In this document: positions 1-7,677 of the stretch, in pieces
How the letters are laid out: the number at the start of each line of letters is the position of its first letter
Position numbering within the stretch: position 1 is the stretch's first letter
Assembly: GCF_003410055.1 (NCBI RefSeq)
Contig: NZ_QUZK01000036.1
Location: 1-50,449, forward strand
Source: Wenzhouxiangella sediminis
GTDB lineage: Bacteria; Pseudomonadota; Gammaproteobacteria; Xanthomonadales; Wenzhouxiangellaceae
Length of the DNA: 50,449 nucleotides
Reading direction: 5' to 3'
Position numbers and translations under genes: made by a program
Notes under the pieces: model-generated
What the model saw: only the letters and a program-made list of their open reading frames with translations
Told to the model about the DNA's origin: nothing
Database searches by the model: none

Positions 1-90
1 GATCGGATTACCGATCACCTATGAGGATGGGCGGTTACACAGAAATCGGGACAGGCTCGTCTTGGGTGGTTCCCTTCTTTTTTCTTTTTT

Positions 91-228
91 CTTGTTTCTC
101 TTCGCGTCCTTTGCTGCTTTGCGTCTTTGCGTTTTAAAGATTCTATGGACGTGCCCCTACCAAAGAAAAGGGGCACCATATTCTGGCGCCCCTCTTCCGT
201 GCTTTCCGTGTCTTCCGTGGTTACACGG
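91..228. repeat. Heptad-phased intergenic repeat, downstream of the S9 peptidase
   Basis: The 3' flank of the first S9 peptidase holds two blocks of degenerate short-period repeats. Positions 101-139 repeat a CTTTGCG-like unit and 194-220 repeat a CTTCCGTG-like unit. Between them a perfect 8-bp hairpin, GTGCCCCT (151-158) with AGGGGCAC (169-176), has a 10-base loop. No run of T follows the hairpin in either direction, so it is not a clear terminator. Positions 1-90 show no gene. This is one copy of the dispersed family described in the findings. Confidence 0.55.
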
Positions 229-236
229 TTTTAGTT

Positions 237-2273
237 TTACTGCGGACCGGGTTCGGCGAAGTTGGCGAACCACTTGCGGACTTCGTCGTACCAGTACAGT
301 GAGTTGTTGGGCTTCAAGACCCAGTGGTTCTCGTCGGGGAAGTAGATCAGGCGCGATTCGATGTCCTTGCTCTGCAGGGTGCGGAACAGTTCGAAGGCCT
401 GGCCGACCGGGACGCGCAGGTCCTGCTGGCCGTGGATGATCAGCGCGGGGGTGTCGAAGTCCTCGGCGTAGTAGTGCGGTGAGATCTCCTTGTAGATCTC
501 CGGGTTCTCCCAGAAGTTGCCGAAGCGCGTTGCGTGCACGGCGAAGTCGGCGGCCATCTGCGAGTACATGTTGTAGACCGGTGCGTGGATCATCAGCGCG
601 TTGAAGGGATGCGCCTTGCCGAGCAGGATCGACGACAGGTAGCCGCCATAGCTGCCGCCGCCGGCGACCATGCGATCGCCGTCGATCCAGGACTTGTCGG
701 CGAACCATTCGGCCGCGGCAATCGTGTCGTTGTACGGCGCGGTGAGCCAGTCCGGGTTGATGTAGTCGACGAAATCCTGGCCGAAGCCGGACGAGCCGTG
801 GAAGTTGTGCCAGGCGGTGACGTAACCCCAGGACGCGAAGGTCTGGGCGTTCCAGCGGAAATGGAAGACGTCGTTGATCGAGCCGTGCGGCCCGCCGTGG
901 ATGAGCAGGAACAGCGGGTATTCCTTGCTCTCGTCGAAGCCCGGCGGATAGTTGACCCACATCTGGATGTCGGCGCCGTCGTGGCCGGAGTAGGTCACCG
1001 ATTCGTAGCTGCCGGCGTCGACCGAGTCGAGCAGTTCCTTGTTGATGGTGCTCAGGCGCTCGGCCTCGCCGCTGTCGGAGTCGATGCGAACCAGGCGTGG
1101 CGGGTACAGGAAGCTCTCGTTGGTGCCGACCAGGGTGCCGTCGTCGGCAACGGCCAGGTCACCGTAGCTGGTATCGGTCGTGATCGCTCGCGGCTCACCG
1201 TCGGTGCCGATGAAGAACACGCGCACCGTACCTTCGTCCTGGATGCTGCCGAAGAAGCCGTCCGAGCCCGGCGCCCAGACCAGGCCCGAAGCGGAGCGAT
1301 CCCAGTCCTCGGTGATGTTGCGCTGCTCGAGCGAGTCGAGATCGACGAGCACGATGTCCTGGGTGTCGCCGTAGAAGCCGGCGATGTCCTGCTGCAGGTA
1401 GGCCAGGGTTTCGCCGTCCGGGCTGAACATCGGCGTGCTGTCGCTGGCTTCGTTCTCGGCGGTCAGGTTGTCTGCCGAATCGGCGCCGATCTCGGCGAGG
1501 AAGACGTCGTAGTCGGGATCGACGCCGTCGAGCTTGCGGTCGGCCACGAAGGCGATATGGGTCTCGTCGGGATGCACGTCGTAGCTGCCGGCGCCGGCGC
1601 CCGAACGGGAGAGCTGTCGGCCCAGGGGTTGGGTGATCGCCTCGACGTCACCGCCGTCGGCCGGCATGCGGAAAACGTGGTTCTGGCGTTCCTCGTCGAT
1701 CCAGTGATCCCAGGACGAATAAGGCAGAGCGTTCCACTGGTGGGCGGAAACCTTGGATTCCTTTTCCTCGGTTAGCTTTTCTTCCATCGCCTCCCAGTCC
1801 ATGTCCGGGTAGACGCTGGAGACGAAATAGATGTGCTCGCCGACCCACTTCAGGCCGCCGACCCCGGTGGGCACGTCGCTGAGCTTCTGCGCTTCGCCGG
1901 GGCCGCCCATGTTGATGAGGTAGATCTGGCCGGCCTCGTCGTCACCGCGCTTGGCGACGAAGGCCAGGCGATCGCCGTCGGGCGAGAACGCGGGACTGGA
2001 AGCATCCTGGCCTTCCACGGTAAGCGGCCGCTCGACCGAACCGTCGGCAGCGAACAGCCACAGTCGTGTCTCGCCGGTGTCTTCCTCGACGTCGTAGTCG
2101 GTCACCGGCGCCACGATCCAGTCGCCCGTCGGCGAGATCGCGGGCGAGCCGATGCGATCGAGTTCCCACAACACTTCGGCCGACAAAACCTTGCGTTCGT
2201 CCTCGCCGTTGTCGTCCTGGGCCAGTGCCAGGGTGGGGAGTAGCAATAGCAGGGTTAGTAGCAGTCTTCTCAT
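237..2273 (-). CDS. S9 family peptidase (prolyl oligopeptidase / acylaminoacyl-peptidase type), exported
   Basis: Predicted serine peptidase of 678 residues that cleaves peptides, probably in the periplasm. The chosen ATG at 2273 begins a signal peptide (MRRLLLTLLLLLPTLALA, cut before QDD) and has GAGG about 10 bases upstream; the frame stays open 33 codons further up, but that part reads through repeat DNA. A beta-propeller-like region with several SPDG/SPTG repeats fills roughly residues 40-400. The C-terminal alpha/beta-hydrolase domain carries GGGSYGGY (Ser near 540), GQQDLRVP (Asp near 618) and DENHWVL (His near 649), a complete catalytic triad. It is a single gene, with repeats on both sides. 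The family is certain; the substrate is unknown. Confidence 0.93.
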   Translation of the reverse strand: MRRLLLTLLLLLPTLALAQDDNGEDERKVLSAEVLWELDRIGSPAISPTGDWIVAPVTDYDVEEDTGETRLWLFAADGSVERPLTVEGQDASSPAFSPDGDRLAFVAKRGDDEAGQIYLINMGGPGEAQKLSDVPTGVGGLKWVGEHIYFVSSVYPDMDWEAMEEKLTEEKESKVSAHQWNALPYSSWDHWIDEERQNHVFRMPADGGDVEAITQPLGRQLSRSGAGAGSYDVHPDETHIAFVADRKLDGVDPDYDVFLAEIGADSADNLTAENEASDSTPMFSPDGETLAYLQQDIAGFYGDTQDIVLVDLDSLEQRNITEDWDRSASGLVWAPGSDGFFGSIQDEGTVRVFFIGTDGEPRAITTDTSYGDLAVADDGTLVGTNESFLYPPRLVRIDSDSGEAERLSTINKELLDSVDAGSYESVTYSGHDGADIQMWVNYPPGFDESKEYPLFLLIHGGPHGSINDVFHFRWNAQTFASWGYVTAWHNFHGSSGFGQDFVDYINPDWLTAPYNDTIAAAEWFADKSWIDGDRMVAGGGSYGGYLSSILLGKAHPFNALMIHAPVYNMYSQMAADFAVHATRFGNFWENPEIYKEISPHYYAEDFDTPALIIHGQQDLRVPVGQAFELFRTLQSKDIESRLIYFPDENHWVLKPNNSLYWYDEVRKWFANFAEPGPQ

Positions 2274-2309
2274 TCCGGTGCCCTCGTCATGTCTAGTTGC
2301 CGTTTGAGT

Positions 2310-2481
2310 TCTCGCAATGGCGCAAAGGCGCAAGGATCGCAAGGAACTTCGAAAGTTGTGTTCAAGCCTCAACTAATTGTTCTATCACTTGGGTTCTTCT
2401 CTGGTCACCGGACGCTTTCAATTTTTTGCTGGCGACCTTTGCGCCATTGCGCCTTTGCGAGAAACAAATACCACCCGCACC
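2310..2481. repeat. Inverted heptad-phased repeat between peptidase and DUF3299 gene
   Basis: Two arms of about 35 bp face each other. The left arm (about 2310-2345) reads CTCGCAATGGCGCAAAGGCG and onward; the right arm (about 2430-2465), reverse-complemented, reads CTCGCAAAGGCGCAATGGCG and onward. By eye the arms match at about nine of ten positions. The right end continues into TACCACCCGC, which also ends the copy at 16.3-16.5 kb. The spacer of about 85 bp is AT-richer. It fills the whole gap between two minus-strand genes. Confidence 0.7.
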
Positions 2482-2483
2482 TC

Positions 2484-2975
2484 TCAACCGGAGTACGGCT
2501 TCAATGAATCCACCGCCATCGTATACGCGGAGTCGGCGGTTTCGTTGGAGATTTCTTCGATCTTCAGGGTGCCTTCCATGTAGAAGGCATCCCAGATGTT
2601 GACCATCTCGATGGGTTCTTCGAGGCGGCCGTAGATGATCTGGTTGGCCGGCGGCGGTGGCACGTGGATGCAGGCGCCGAAGTAGGGCACCAGGAAGAAG
2701 GTCCTGAGCTTGCCCTCGCCGTCGGTCTCGACCGGCACGACGAAGCCGGGGATCCGGATCTTCTGGCCATCGAACTCGCCCACGGTTTCCCAAGACTGGA
2801 ATTCCTCGGCCGAGGCGTAGCCGGAATGGTCGACGTTCTTCGAGGCCTCGTCCCAGGCCGTCTGCTCTTCTTCGGGCATCAGGTCCATCCATTCGACCTC
2901 GCGCACTTCCTCGGCGAAGGCGAGGCCGGGCACGAGCAGGACGAGGATCGCCAGCGCGATGATCTTTCGGTTCAT
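2484..2975 (-). CDS. DUF3299 family exported protein
   Basis: Small exported protein of 163 residues. The ATG at 2975 gives the signal peptide MNRKIIALAILVLLVPGLAFA; an ATG 15 bases further upstream is possible and neither has a good Shine-Dalgarno. The mature part has the DUF3299 pattern: IRIPGFVVPVE, then FFLVPYFGACIHVPPPPANQ with a conserved Cys and His, then a C-terminal strand region. Established knowledge: in Pseudomonas aeruginosa the homologue (PA4066) lies in a zinc-responsive operon with an FtsX-like permease and an ATPase, the same three-gene order seen here. The gene lies 61 bp downstream of the permease and is probably in its operon. The role in metal handling is inferred from that context. 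Confidence 0.85.
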   Translation of the reverse strand: MNRKIIALAILVLLVPGLAFAEEVREVEWMDLMPEEEQTAWDEASKNVDHSGYASAEEFQSWETVGEFDGQKIRIPGFVVPVETDGEGKLRTFFLVPYFGACIHVPPPPANQIIYGRLEEPIEMVNIWDAFYMEGTLKIEEISNETADSAYTMAVDSLKPYSG

Positions 2976-3036
2976 GCGGATTCCGTTCATTGATTCGATT
3001 TTACGCATATAAAGACAACCGCCGGGCGCGACGGGT

Positions 3037-4302
3037 TCAAAGCCGAACCTGCATACCGTCGGCCAGGGTGCGGCGGTAGGCCATGATGGCCGGAACCAGC
3101 GCCACCAGCAAGCCGACGAGGAAGATGCCGCCGAGCACGGCCCACTGCCAGGGTTCGGGTGCCGTCACGCCCACCGCCAGCCCGAAGACGTCGAGCAGCC
3201 AGGGACCGAGCGCAATGATGGCGCCCAGGGCCATTGCGATGCCCAGGACCAGTCCGCCGAGCACGATCAGCCCCGCCTCGAAAACCAGCAGCGCGGCGAT
3301 CTGCCAGGCGCGCGCGCCGTTGGCGCGCAGGATGGCCATCTCGCGGCGGCGCTCGTTGAGCGTGGTCAGCAACACCGTGACCATGCCGAGCAGGCCGGTG
3401 ATGACGACCAGGATCGCCACTGCCCGGAGCACCAGCTCGGCCACGCCGGTCAACCGCCACAATTGCTGCAGCGTGATGCCGGGCATCACCGCGGTGAGCG
3501 GTTCGGCCTCGTAGTCGTTGAGCGATCGCTGCAAGCCGAACACCGCCGCCGGCGCCGTCAGACCGACCAGCACCGCGGAGATTTCTTCGGGCTCGTGTTC
3601 GTGGGCGTGCTCGCGCGCCTCGTCGGCGTCCAGGCCGCTGCCCGGTCGATGCACGCCCGACTCCCAGCCGACGTGGATCACGCCGTAGGCGTTCATGGGG
3701 ATGTAGAGGTTGCGGTCGACCGGCGTGCCGGTGGGCTCGAGCACGCCGCGGACGGTGAAAGGGTGTTCCTCATGCTCGTGCAGGCTGACGTTGCCGCCGC
3801 CGTGGGCCAGGTGAATCTCGTCGCCCACCGAGTAGCCGAAGCGCCGGGCGACCTGGTGGCCGATCACGACGTCGAACAGGTCGGTGAAGGTCTCCCCGGC
3901 GGCCAGTTCGAGCGGTTGCCGGTCGGCATAGCGGTAGTGCTCGAAAAAGGCCCCGGTCGTCCCGATCACGCGCTCGCCGCGGTGGCTGTCGCCGATCAGC
4001 AACGGGATGGTCCACTCGACCATGCGCTGCGCTTCGATGTGTTCGAGCGATTCGTGCGAGATGCTGTTGCCCGGCGTGCCGATGCCGAAAACGGTGTTGA
4101 GCAGGAGCTGAACGGGGGCGGTGCGGGCGCCGACGATCAGGTCGGTGCCGGAAACCGAGCGATAGAAGCCCTGACGCACGTCGGTGCGCAGCTGCTCGAC
4201 CATCACCAACAGCGCAATCGAAAGCCCGATGGTGAATACCGTCAACAGCACCGTGCTGCGCCGGTTCAGCAGGGAGCGCCAGGCCAGGCGGAGCAGGGTC
4301 AT
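3037..4302 (-). CDS. ABC transporter permease, FtsX/MacB type
   Basis: Inner-membrane permease of 421 residues. One membrane segment lies near residues 17-36, followed by a periplasmic MacB-like domain of about 240 residues, then three segments near 290-315, 335-365 and 385-410, the usual FtsX/LolC layout. Two histidine-rich stretches lie in the periplasmic part: LAHGGGNVSLHEHEEHP near residue 165-180 and EAREHAHEHEPEE near 230-245. These suggest metal binding. The start overlaps the stop of the upstream ATPase gene by ATGA (4299-4302), so the two are translationally coupled. It is related to the PA4065 permease; whether it moves metal, a chaperone-bound metal or a lipoprotein is unknown. Confidence 0.88.
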   Translation of the reverse strand: MTLLRLAWRSLLNRRSTVLLTVFTIGLSIALLVMVEQLRTDVRQGFYRSVSGTDLIVGARTAPVQLLLNTVFGIGTPGNSISHESLEHIEAQRMVEWTIPLLIGDSHRGERVIGTTGAFFEHYRYADRQPLELAAGETFTDLFDVVIGHQVARRFGYSVGDEIHLAHGGGNVSLHEHEEHPFTVRGVLEPTGTPVDRNLYIPMNAYGVIHVGWESGVHRPGSGLDADEAREHAHEHEPEEISAVLVGLTAPAAVFGLQRSLNDYEAEPLTAVMPGITLQQLWRLTGVAELVLRAVAILVVITGLLGMVTVLLTTLNERRREMAILRANGARAWQIAALLVFEAGLIVLGGLVLGIAMALGAIIALGPWLLDVFGLAVGVTAPEPWQWAVLGGIFLVGLLVALVPAIMAYRRTLADGMQVRL

Positions 4303-4988
4303 GCCGCCACTCCCGCCCGGTTGATTTCGGGCAGCTCGACGACGCGGTCGAAGCGCGCCCCCAGTGCCAGGTCATGGCTGACGAACAACAGCGCGCTGCC
4401 GGCGACTTCGACGCGTTCGAACAGAAGGTCGAGAAATCGGTCGCGGCGGTCGGCGTCCAGGGCCGAGGTCGGTTCGTCGGCCAGCACCAGTTCGGGCTGG
4501 CCGATCAGGGCGCGCGCAGCGGCCACGCGCTGCTGCTGGCCGACGCTGAGCGTATCGGCGCGGCGCTGCCACAGCGATTCCTCGAGGTCCATGGCTGAGA
4601 GCAACTGCCGGGCCGCGGCTTCCGCGTTGCCGGCGCGCCGGGCGCGCACGCGAGAGAAGCGGCAAGGCAGGGTCACGTTGGCGGTCACGTCGAGCCAGGG
4701 CAGCAGGTTGAACTGCTGGAAGATCACGCCCAGATGGTCGGCGCGGAAGCGGTCCCGGCCGCCGCGAGACAGCGTGGAGAGATCCGATCCGCACAGTTCG
4801 ATGCGGCCGGATTGCGGCACGACCAGCGCGCCGACGGCCGCCAGCAGGGTGGACTTGCCCGAGCCGCTGGGCCCGTGCAGGAAGACCTTCTCCCCGGCGG
4901 CCACGCTGAACGCATCGATATCCAGCACCGGCCGGTCCTCGCCGGGCCAGGCGAAGCGCAGGGAGTCGATGGCGAGTACCGCGTTCAT
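4299..4988 (-). CDS. ABC transporter ATP-binding protein (LolD/MacB-like)
   Basis: Cytoplasmic ATPase of 229 residues that pairs with the overlapping permease. Walker A GPSGSGKST lies near residues 38-46, the Q-loop FQQFNLLPWL near 90, the signature LSVGQQQR near 145, Walker B LVLADEPTSALD near 163 and the switch His in VSHDLALG near 202. Length and motifs fit the LolD/MacB subfamily. It is the first gene of the three-gene operon. A Zur-type palindrome was looked for in the 60 bases upstream and not seen. The divergent gene is the symporter, 368 bp away, with a large palindromic element between them. Confidence 0.92.
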   Translation of the reverse strand: MNAVLAIDSLRFAWPGEDRPVLDIDAFSVAAGEKVFLHGPSGSGKSTLLAAVGALVVPQSGRIELCGSDLSTLSRGGRDRFRADHLGVIFQQFNLLPWLDVTANVTLPCRFSRVRARRAGNAEAAARQLLSAMDLEESLWQRRADTLSVGQQQRVAAARALIGQPELVLADEPTSALDADRRDRFLDLLFERVEVAGSALLFVSHDLALGARFDRVVELPEINRAGVAA

Positions 4989-5042
4989 GACAGCCTATTC
5001 TGCCGCACGGCGTTCCACGTTTGGTGAGGTCGCGCGGCGGGA

Positions 5043-5272
5043 GGCAGGCTTCGGTGTGCGGGCAGGTGGGGGCCGGCGTGGTGCGACTTCGACGCAGCCG
5101 AGAAGCGCAGGCCCGGTCGGAAAAAGAGCCGGCGATGTCTGAGCGAAGCGAGTTGAGCCGGCTCCCGACCGGGCCGAGCATCGCAGGGCACCCTTCGTCG
5201 CGATTTCGCGACGAAGGGCAAGTCGTACGAGCGCCACGCCGGCCCCCACCTGCCCGCACGCCGAAGCCTGCC
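5043..5272. repeat. Large nested palindromic element (39-bp outer arms, two inner hairpins)
   Basis: Non-coding element in the 368-bp gap between divergent genes. The outer arms 5043-5081 and 5234-5272 are inverted copies with one mismatch in 39 bp, and that mismatch would be a G-U pair in RNA. Inside, GGCCCGGTCGG (5110-5120) pairs with 5165-5175 and GAGCCGGC (5126-5133) pairs with 5157-5164. A further perfect 12-bp stem, CCCTTCGTCGCG (5191-5202) with 5207-5218, has loop ATTT. The whole can fold as a two-branched cruciform of about 230 bases. No transposase and no obvious target duplication are seen. It could be a MITE-like or REPIN-like element, or a structured RNA. Confidence 0.8.
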
Positions 5273-5356
5273 GCGGCCCCGTTTGCACCGGCCCGGGCCT
5301 TGTCGCACAATTGCCGGCCTGTCACGACTATAAAAAACCTCGGGGACTCGAGAACA

Positions 5357-6718
5357 ATGAAAACCACTTCCATTCACGGCATGTGGTCGTCGCGCCTGGC
5401 CTTCATCCTGGCCGCCACCGGTTCGGCCGTCGGCCTCGGCAACATCTGGCGCTTTCCCTACATCACCTCCGAAAACGGCGGTGGTGCCTTCGTCCTGATC
5501 TACCTGCTGTGCATCCTGATCGTCGGCCTGCCGGTGATGTTTTCCGAAATCGTCATCGGTCGCCGCGGGCGCATGAGCCCGATCAACTCGCTCAAGGAAC
5601 TGTCCGACGACGTCGGCGCCAGCCGCGCCTGGACCGGCATCGGCTGGATGGGCATCGTTGCCGGTTTCCTGGTGCTGTCTTTTTACTCAGTCGTCGCCGG
5701 CTGGACGCTGCACTACGGCTTCCTCTACCTCAAGCAGCTGTTCGGCGCCGCCCCGATCACCGATCCCGGCGCCACCTTCAACAGCCTGCTGGCCGCGCCC
5801 GGCGAGCTGACCTTCTGGCACGCGATTTTCATGATGATGACCCTGGGCGTGGTCGCCTTCGGCGTCGAGCGAGGGCTCGAACGTGCCGTCAGCATCCTGA
5901 TGCCGGTGTTGCTGGGCCTGCTGCTGATCCTGCTCGGTTTCGGGATGAGCACCGGACACTTCACCGAAGCGGTCGGCTTCCTGTTCAAACCCGACTGGTC
6001 GCAGGTCTCCGGCGGCATGATCGTCACCGCCATGGGCCAGGCTTTCTTCACCCTGAGCCTGGGCATGTGCGCCATCATGACCTACGGGGCCTACCTGCCG
6101 GCGGGGGTGAGCATTCCGCGCGTGGGCATCACGGTGGCGGCCGCCGACACCGCCGTGGCGCTGATCGCCGGGCTGGCCATCTTCCCGATCGTGATTTCCT
6201 ACGGCATCGACCCGGCCGGTGGCGGCGCGGGCCTGATCTTCACTTCCCTGCCGTTGGCCTTCAACGAGATGCCCTTCGGCATTCTCTACGGCATGATGTT
6301 CTTCCTGCTGCTGTCGGTGGCCGCCTGGACCAGCTCGATCTCCCTGCTGGAGCCGGCCACCGCCTACCTGGTCGAGCGCACGAATATGGGCCGCAAGGCC
6401 GCGGCCATGATCGTCGGCGCCCTGGCCTGGCTGGCGGGCATGGCTTCGGTGTTCAGCTTCAACGTCTGGTCGCACGTCTCCATCGGCGGCCGCGACATCA
6501 TGAGCGCCATCGAGCACGCGGCCAACAACATCATGATGCCGCTGGGCGGCATGCTGATCGCCGTGTTCGCCGGCTGGGTGCTGTCCAACAAGGTCACCCA
6601 CGAGGAGCTGGACAAGAAGATGCCCGACTGGGCCTTCAATGCCTGGCTGTGGCTGGTGCGGGTGGTCACGCCCGCGCTCATCCTGGTGGTGCTGGCGAGC
6701 CTGATGGGGTTGATCTGA
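5357..6718 (+). CDS. Sodium-dependent transporter, neurotransmitter:sodium symporter (SNF) family
   Basis: Inner-membrane symporter of 453 residues, expected to import an amino acid or related compound with Na+. The first transmembrane segment carries the family sodium/substrate site GSAVGLGNIWRFPY (about residues 19-32) and about 11-12 hydrophobic segments follow, as in bacterial LeuT/MhsT relatives. The ATG at 5357 was chosen because the family sequence starts there; the frame is open for 112 codons upstream, but that part reads through the palindromic element. TATAAA at 5329-5334 is the best -10 candidate, without a convincing -35 box. The gene stands alone. The substrate cannot be read from the sequence. 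Confidence 0.93.
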   Translation: MKTTSIHGMWSSRLAFILAATGSAVGLGNIWRFPYITSENGGGAFVLIYLLCILIVGLPVMFSEIVIGRRGRMSPINSLKELSDDVGASRAWTGIGWMGIVAGFLVLSFYSVVAGWTLHYGFLYLKQLFGAAPITDPGATFNSLLAAPGELTFWHAIFMMMTLGVVAFGVERGLERAVSILMPVLLGLLLILLGFGMSTGHFTEAVGFLFKPDWSQVSGGMIVTAMGQAFFTLSLGMCAIMTYGAYLPAGVSIPRVGITVAAADTAVALIAGLAIFPIVISYGIDPAGGGAGLIFTSLPLAFNEMPFGILYGMMFFLLLSVAAWTSSISLLEPATAYLVERTNMGRKAAAMIVGALAWLAGMASVFSFNVWSHVSIGGRDIMSAIEHAANNIMMPLGGMLIAVFAGWVLSNKVTHEELDKKMPDWAFNAWLWLVRVVTPALILVVLASLMGLI

Positions 6719-6787
6719 GGACGGAGGGCTGAGGACTGAGGGCCGAGGTCGCGGGCTGAAGTCGCAAGTCAGAGGTCGGAGGTCAGG
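6717..6787. repeat. Purine-rich heptad-phased repeat between convergent genes
   Basis: The 50-bp gap between the symporter and the convergent PRPP-synthetase-like gene, plus the ends of both genes, is a run of GAGGACGGAGGGCTGAGGAC-type units (GGnCTGAGG and GGTCGGAGGTCAGG variants) with a period near 7. There is only one arm. It forms the last codons of the convergent gene. Confidence 0.45.
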
Positions 6788-7677
6788 AATCCGTTGACGG
6801 CTTCGGCCAGCAACGGCGTCAGATCGATCGCCGCTTCCGGCACGTCGACGGTGTTGGTGCACACGATTCTCGCCAGGCCTGCCGATTTCAGGGTCTCCCG
6901 GGCGTGCTCGCCGAACAGGCCGTGCACGCCGACGGCCAGCGGGGAGCGGAAGCCGGCCCCGGTCAGGTAGCGGGCGGCTTCGGCCATGGTGGTGCCCGAA
7001 GAGATGATGTCGTCGACCAGCACGGGCGTGTGCCCGCCCAGGCCGTCGAGGTCCGGCAGCTGCAGGCTGACGTCGCGGTCGCCGTGGCGCTTCTTGGTGA
7101 ATACGCGCCAGGGCAGGCCGCGCAGGGCCGCGACGGCACTCACCCATTGTTCGCTCTCGCCGTCGGGGCCGATCAGCACCGGGTCGTCGACTTCCGATGC
7201 AATCCAGTCGGCCAGCGCCGGCGCGGCTTCGACGACATTCGAGGCCAACGAATAGATCTCGTCCAGGCTGGCGTAGCGGTGCAGGTGAGGATCGACCGTG
7301 ACCAACCACTCGAATTCGGCCGAAAGCCAGCGCGCGAAGGGGCGCGAGGTGATCGCTTCGCCCGGGTTGAATCGCATGTCCTGGCGCATGTAGGGCAGGT
7401 AGGGACAGACCAGCCCGATGCGGCGTGCGCCCAGTTCGCGGGCCAGGTCGGCGGCGAACAGCAGGGTCGCGAGCTTGTCGTCGGGATGGTCCAGGCGGGC
7501 GACCAGCAGGACATCGCGGCCGCCCGGGTCTTCGTGGAGGCGCACGTAGCTCTCGCCGTCGGGAAATCGCCGCCATTCGAGACGACCGGCCGACAGGTCG
7601 AGACGCCCCGCGATGGCGTCGGCCAGGTCCTCGCTGCCCGGCAGGGCCAGCAGCAGCGCCCGCTTGCCGCCGGTCAC
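6769..7677 (-). CDS. Ribose-phosphate pyrophosphokinase-like protein (divergent PRPP synthetase)
   Basis: Protein of 302 residues of the PRPP synthetase/phosphoribosyltransferase fold. It keeps the N-terminal Prs pattern RRFPDGESYVRL, then CPYLPYMRQDMRF, VDPHLHR, GPDGESEQW and the PRPP-binding loop VLVDDIISSGTT near residues 210-225. It is clearly more divergent than a housekeeping Prs. It is the last of five overlapping genes; its ATG overlaps the stop of the AMP-phosphorylase-type gene by ATGA (7674-7677). Inference: with that partner it may turn ribose 5-phosphate or another ribose phosphate into PRPP, or run near ribose 1,5-bisphosphate. A standard Prs encoded elsewhere in the genome is expected. 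Confidence 0.82.
   Translation of the reverse strand: MTGGKRALLLALPGSEDLADAIAGRLDLSAGRLEWRRFPDGESYVRLHEDPGGRDVLLVARLDHPDDKLATLLFAADLARELGARRIGLVCPYLPYMRQDMRFNPGEAITSRPFARWLSAEFEWLVTVDPHLHRYASLDEIYSLASNVVEAAPALADWIASEVDDPVLIGPDGESEQWVSAVAALRGLPWRVFTKKRHGDRDVSLQLPDLDGLGGHTPVLVDDIISSGTTMAEAARYLTGAGFRSPLAVGVHGLFGEHARETLKSAGLARIVCTNTVDVPEAAIDLTPLLAEAVNGFLTSDL

Noticed and set aside
151-176. Hairpin downstream of the first S9 peptidase as a Rho-independent terminator
   Set aside because: Perfect 8-bp stem but no T-run after it on either strand.
4989-5050. Zur operator upstream of the metal-type ABC operon
   Set aside because: No AT-rich GTTATA-type palindrome is present within the upstream DNA.
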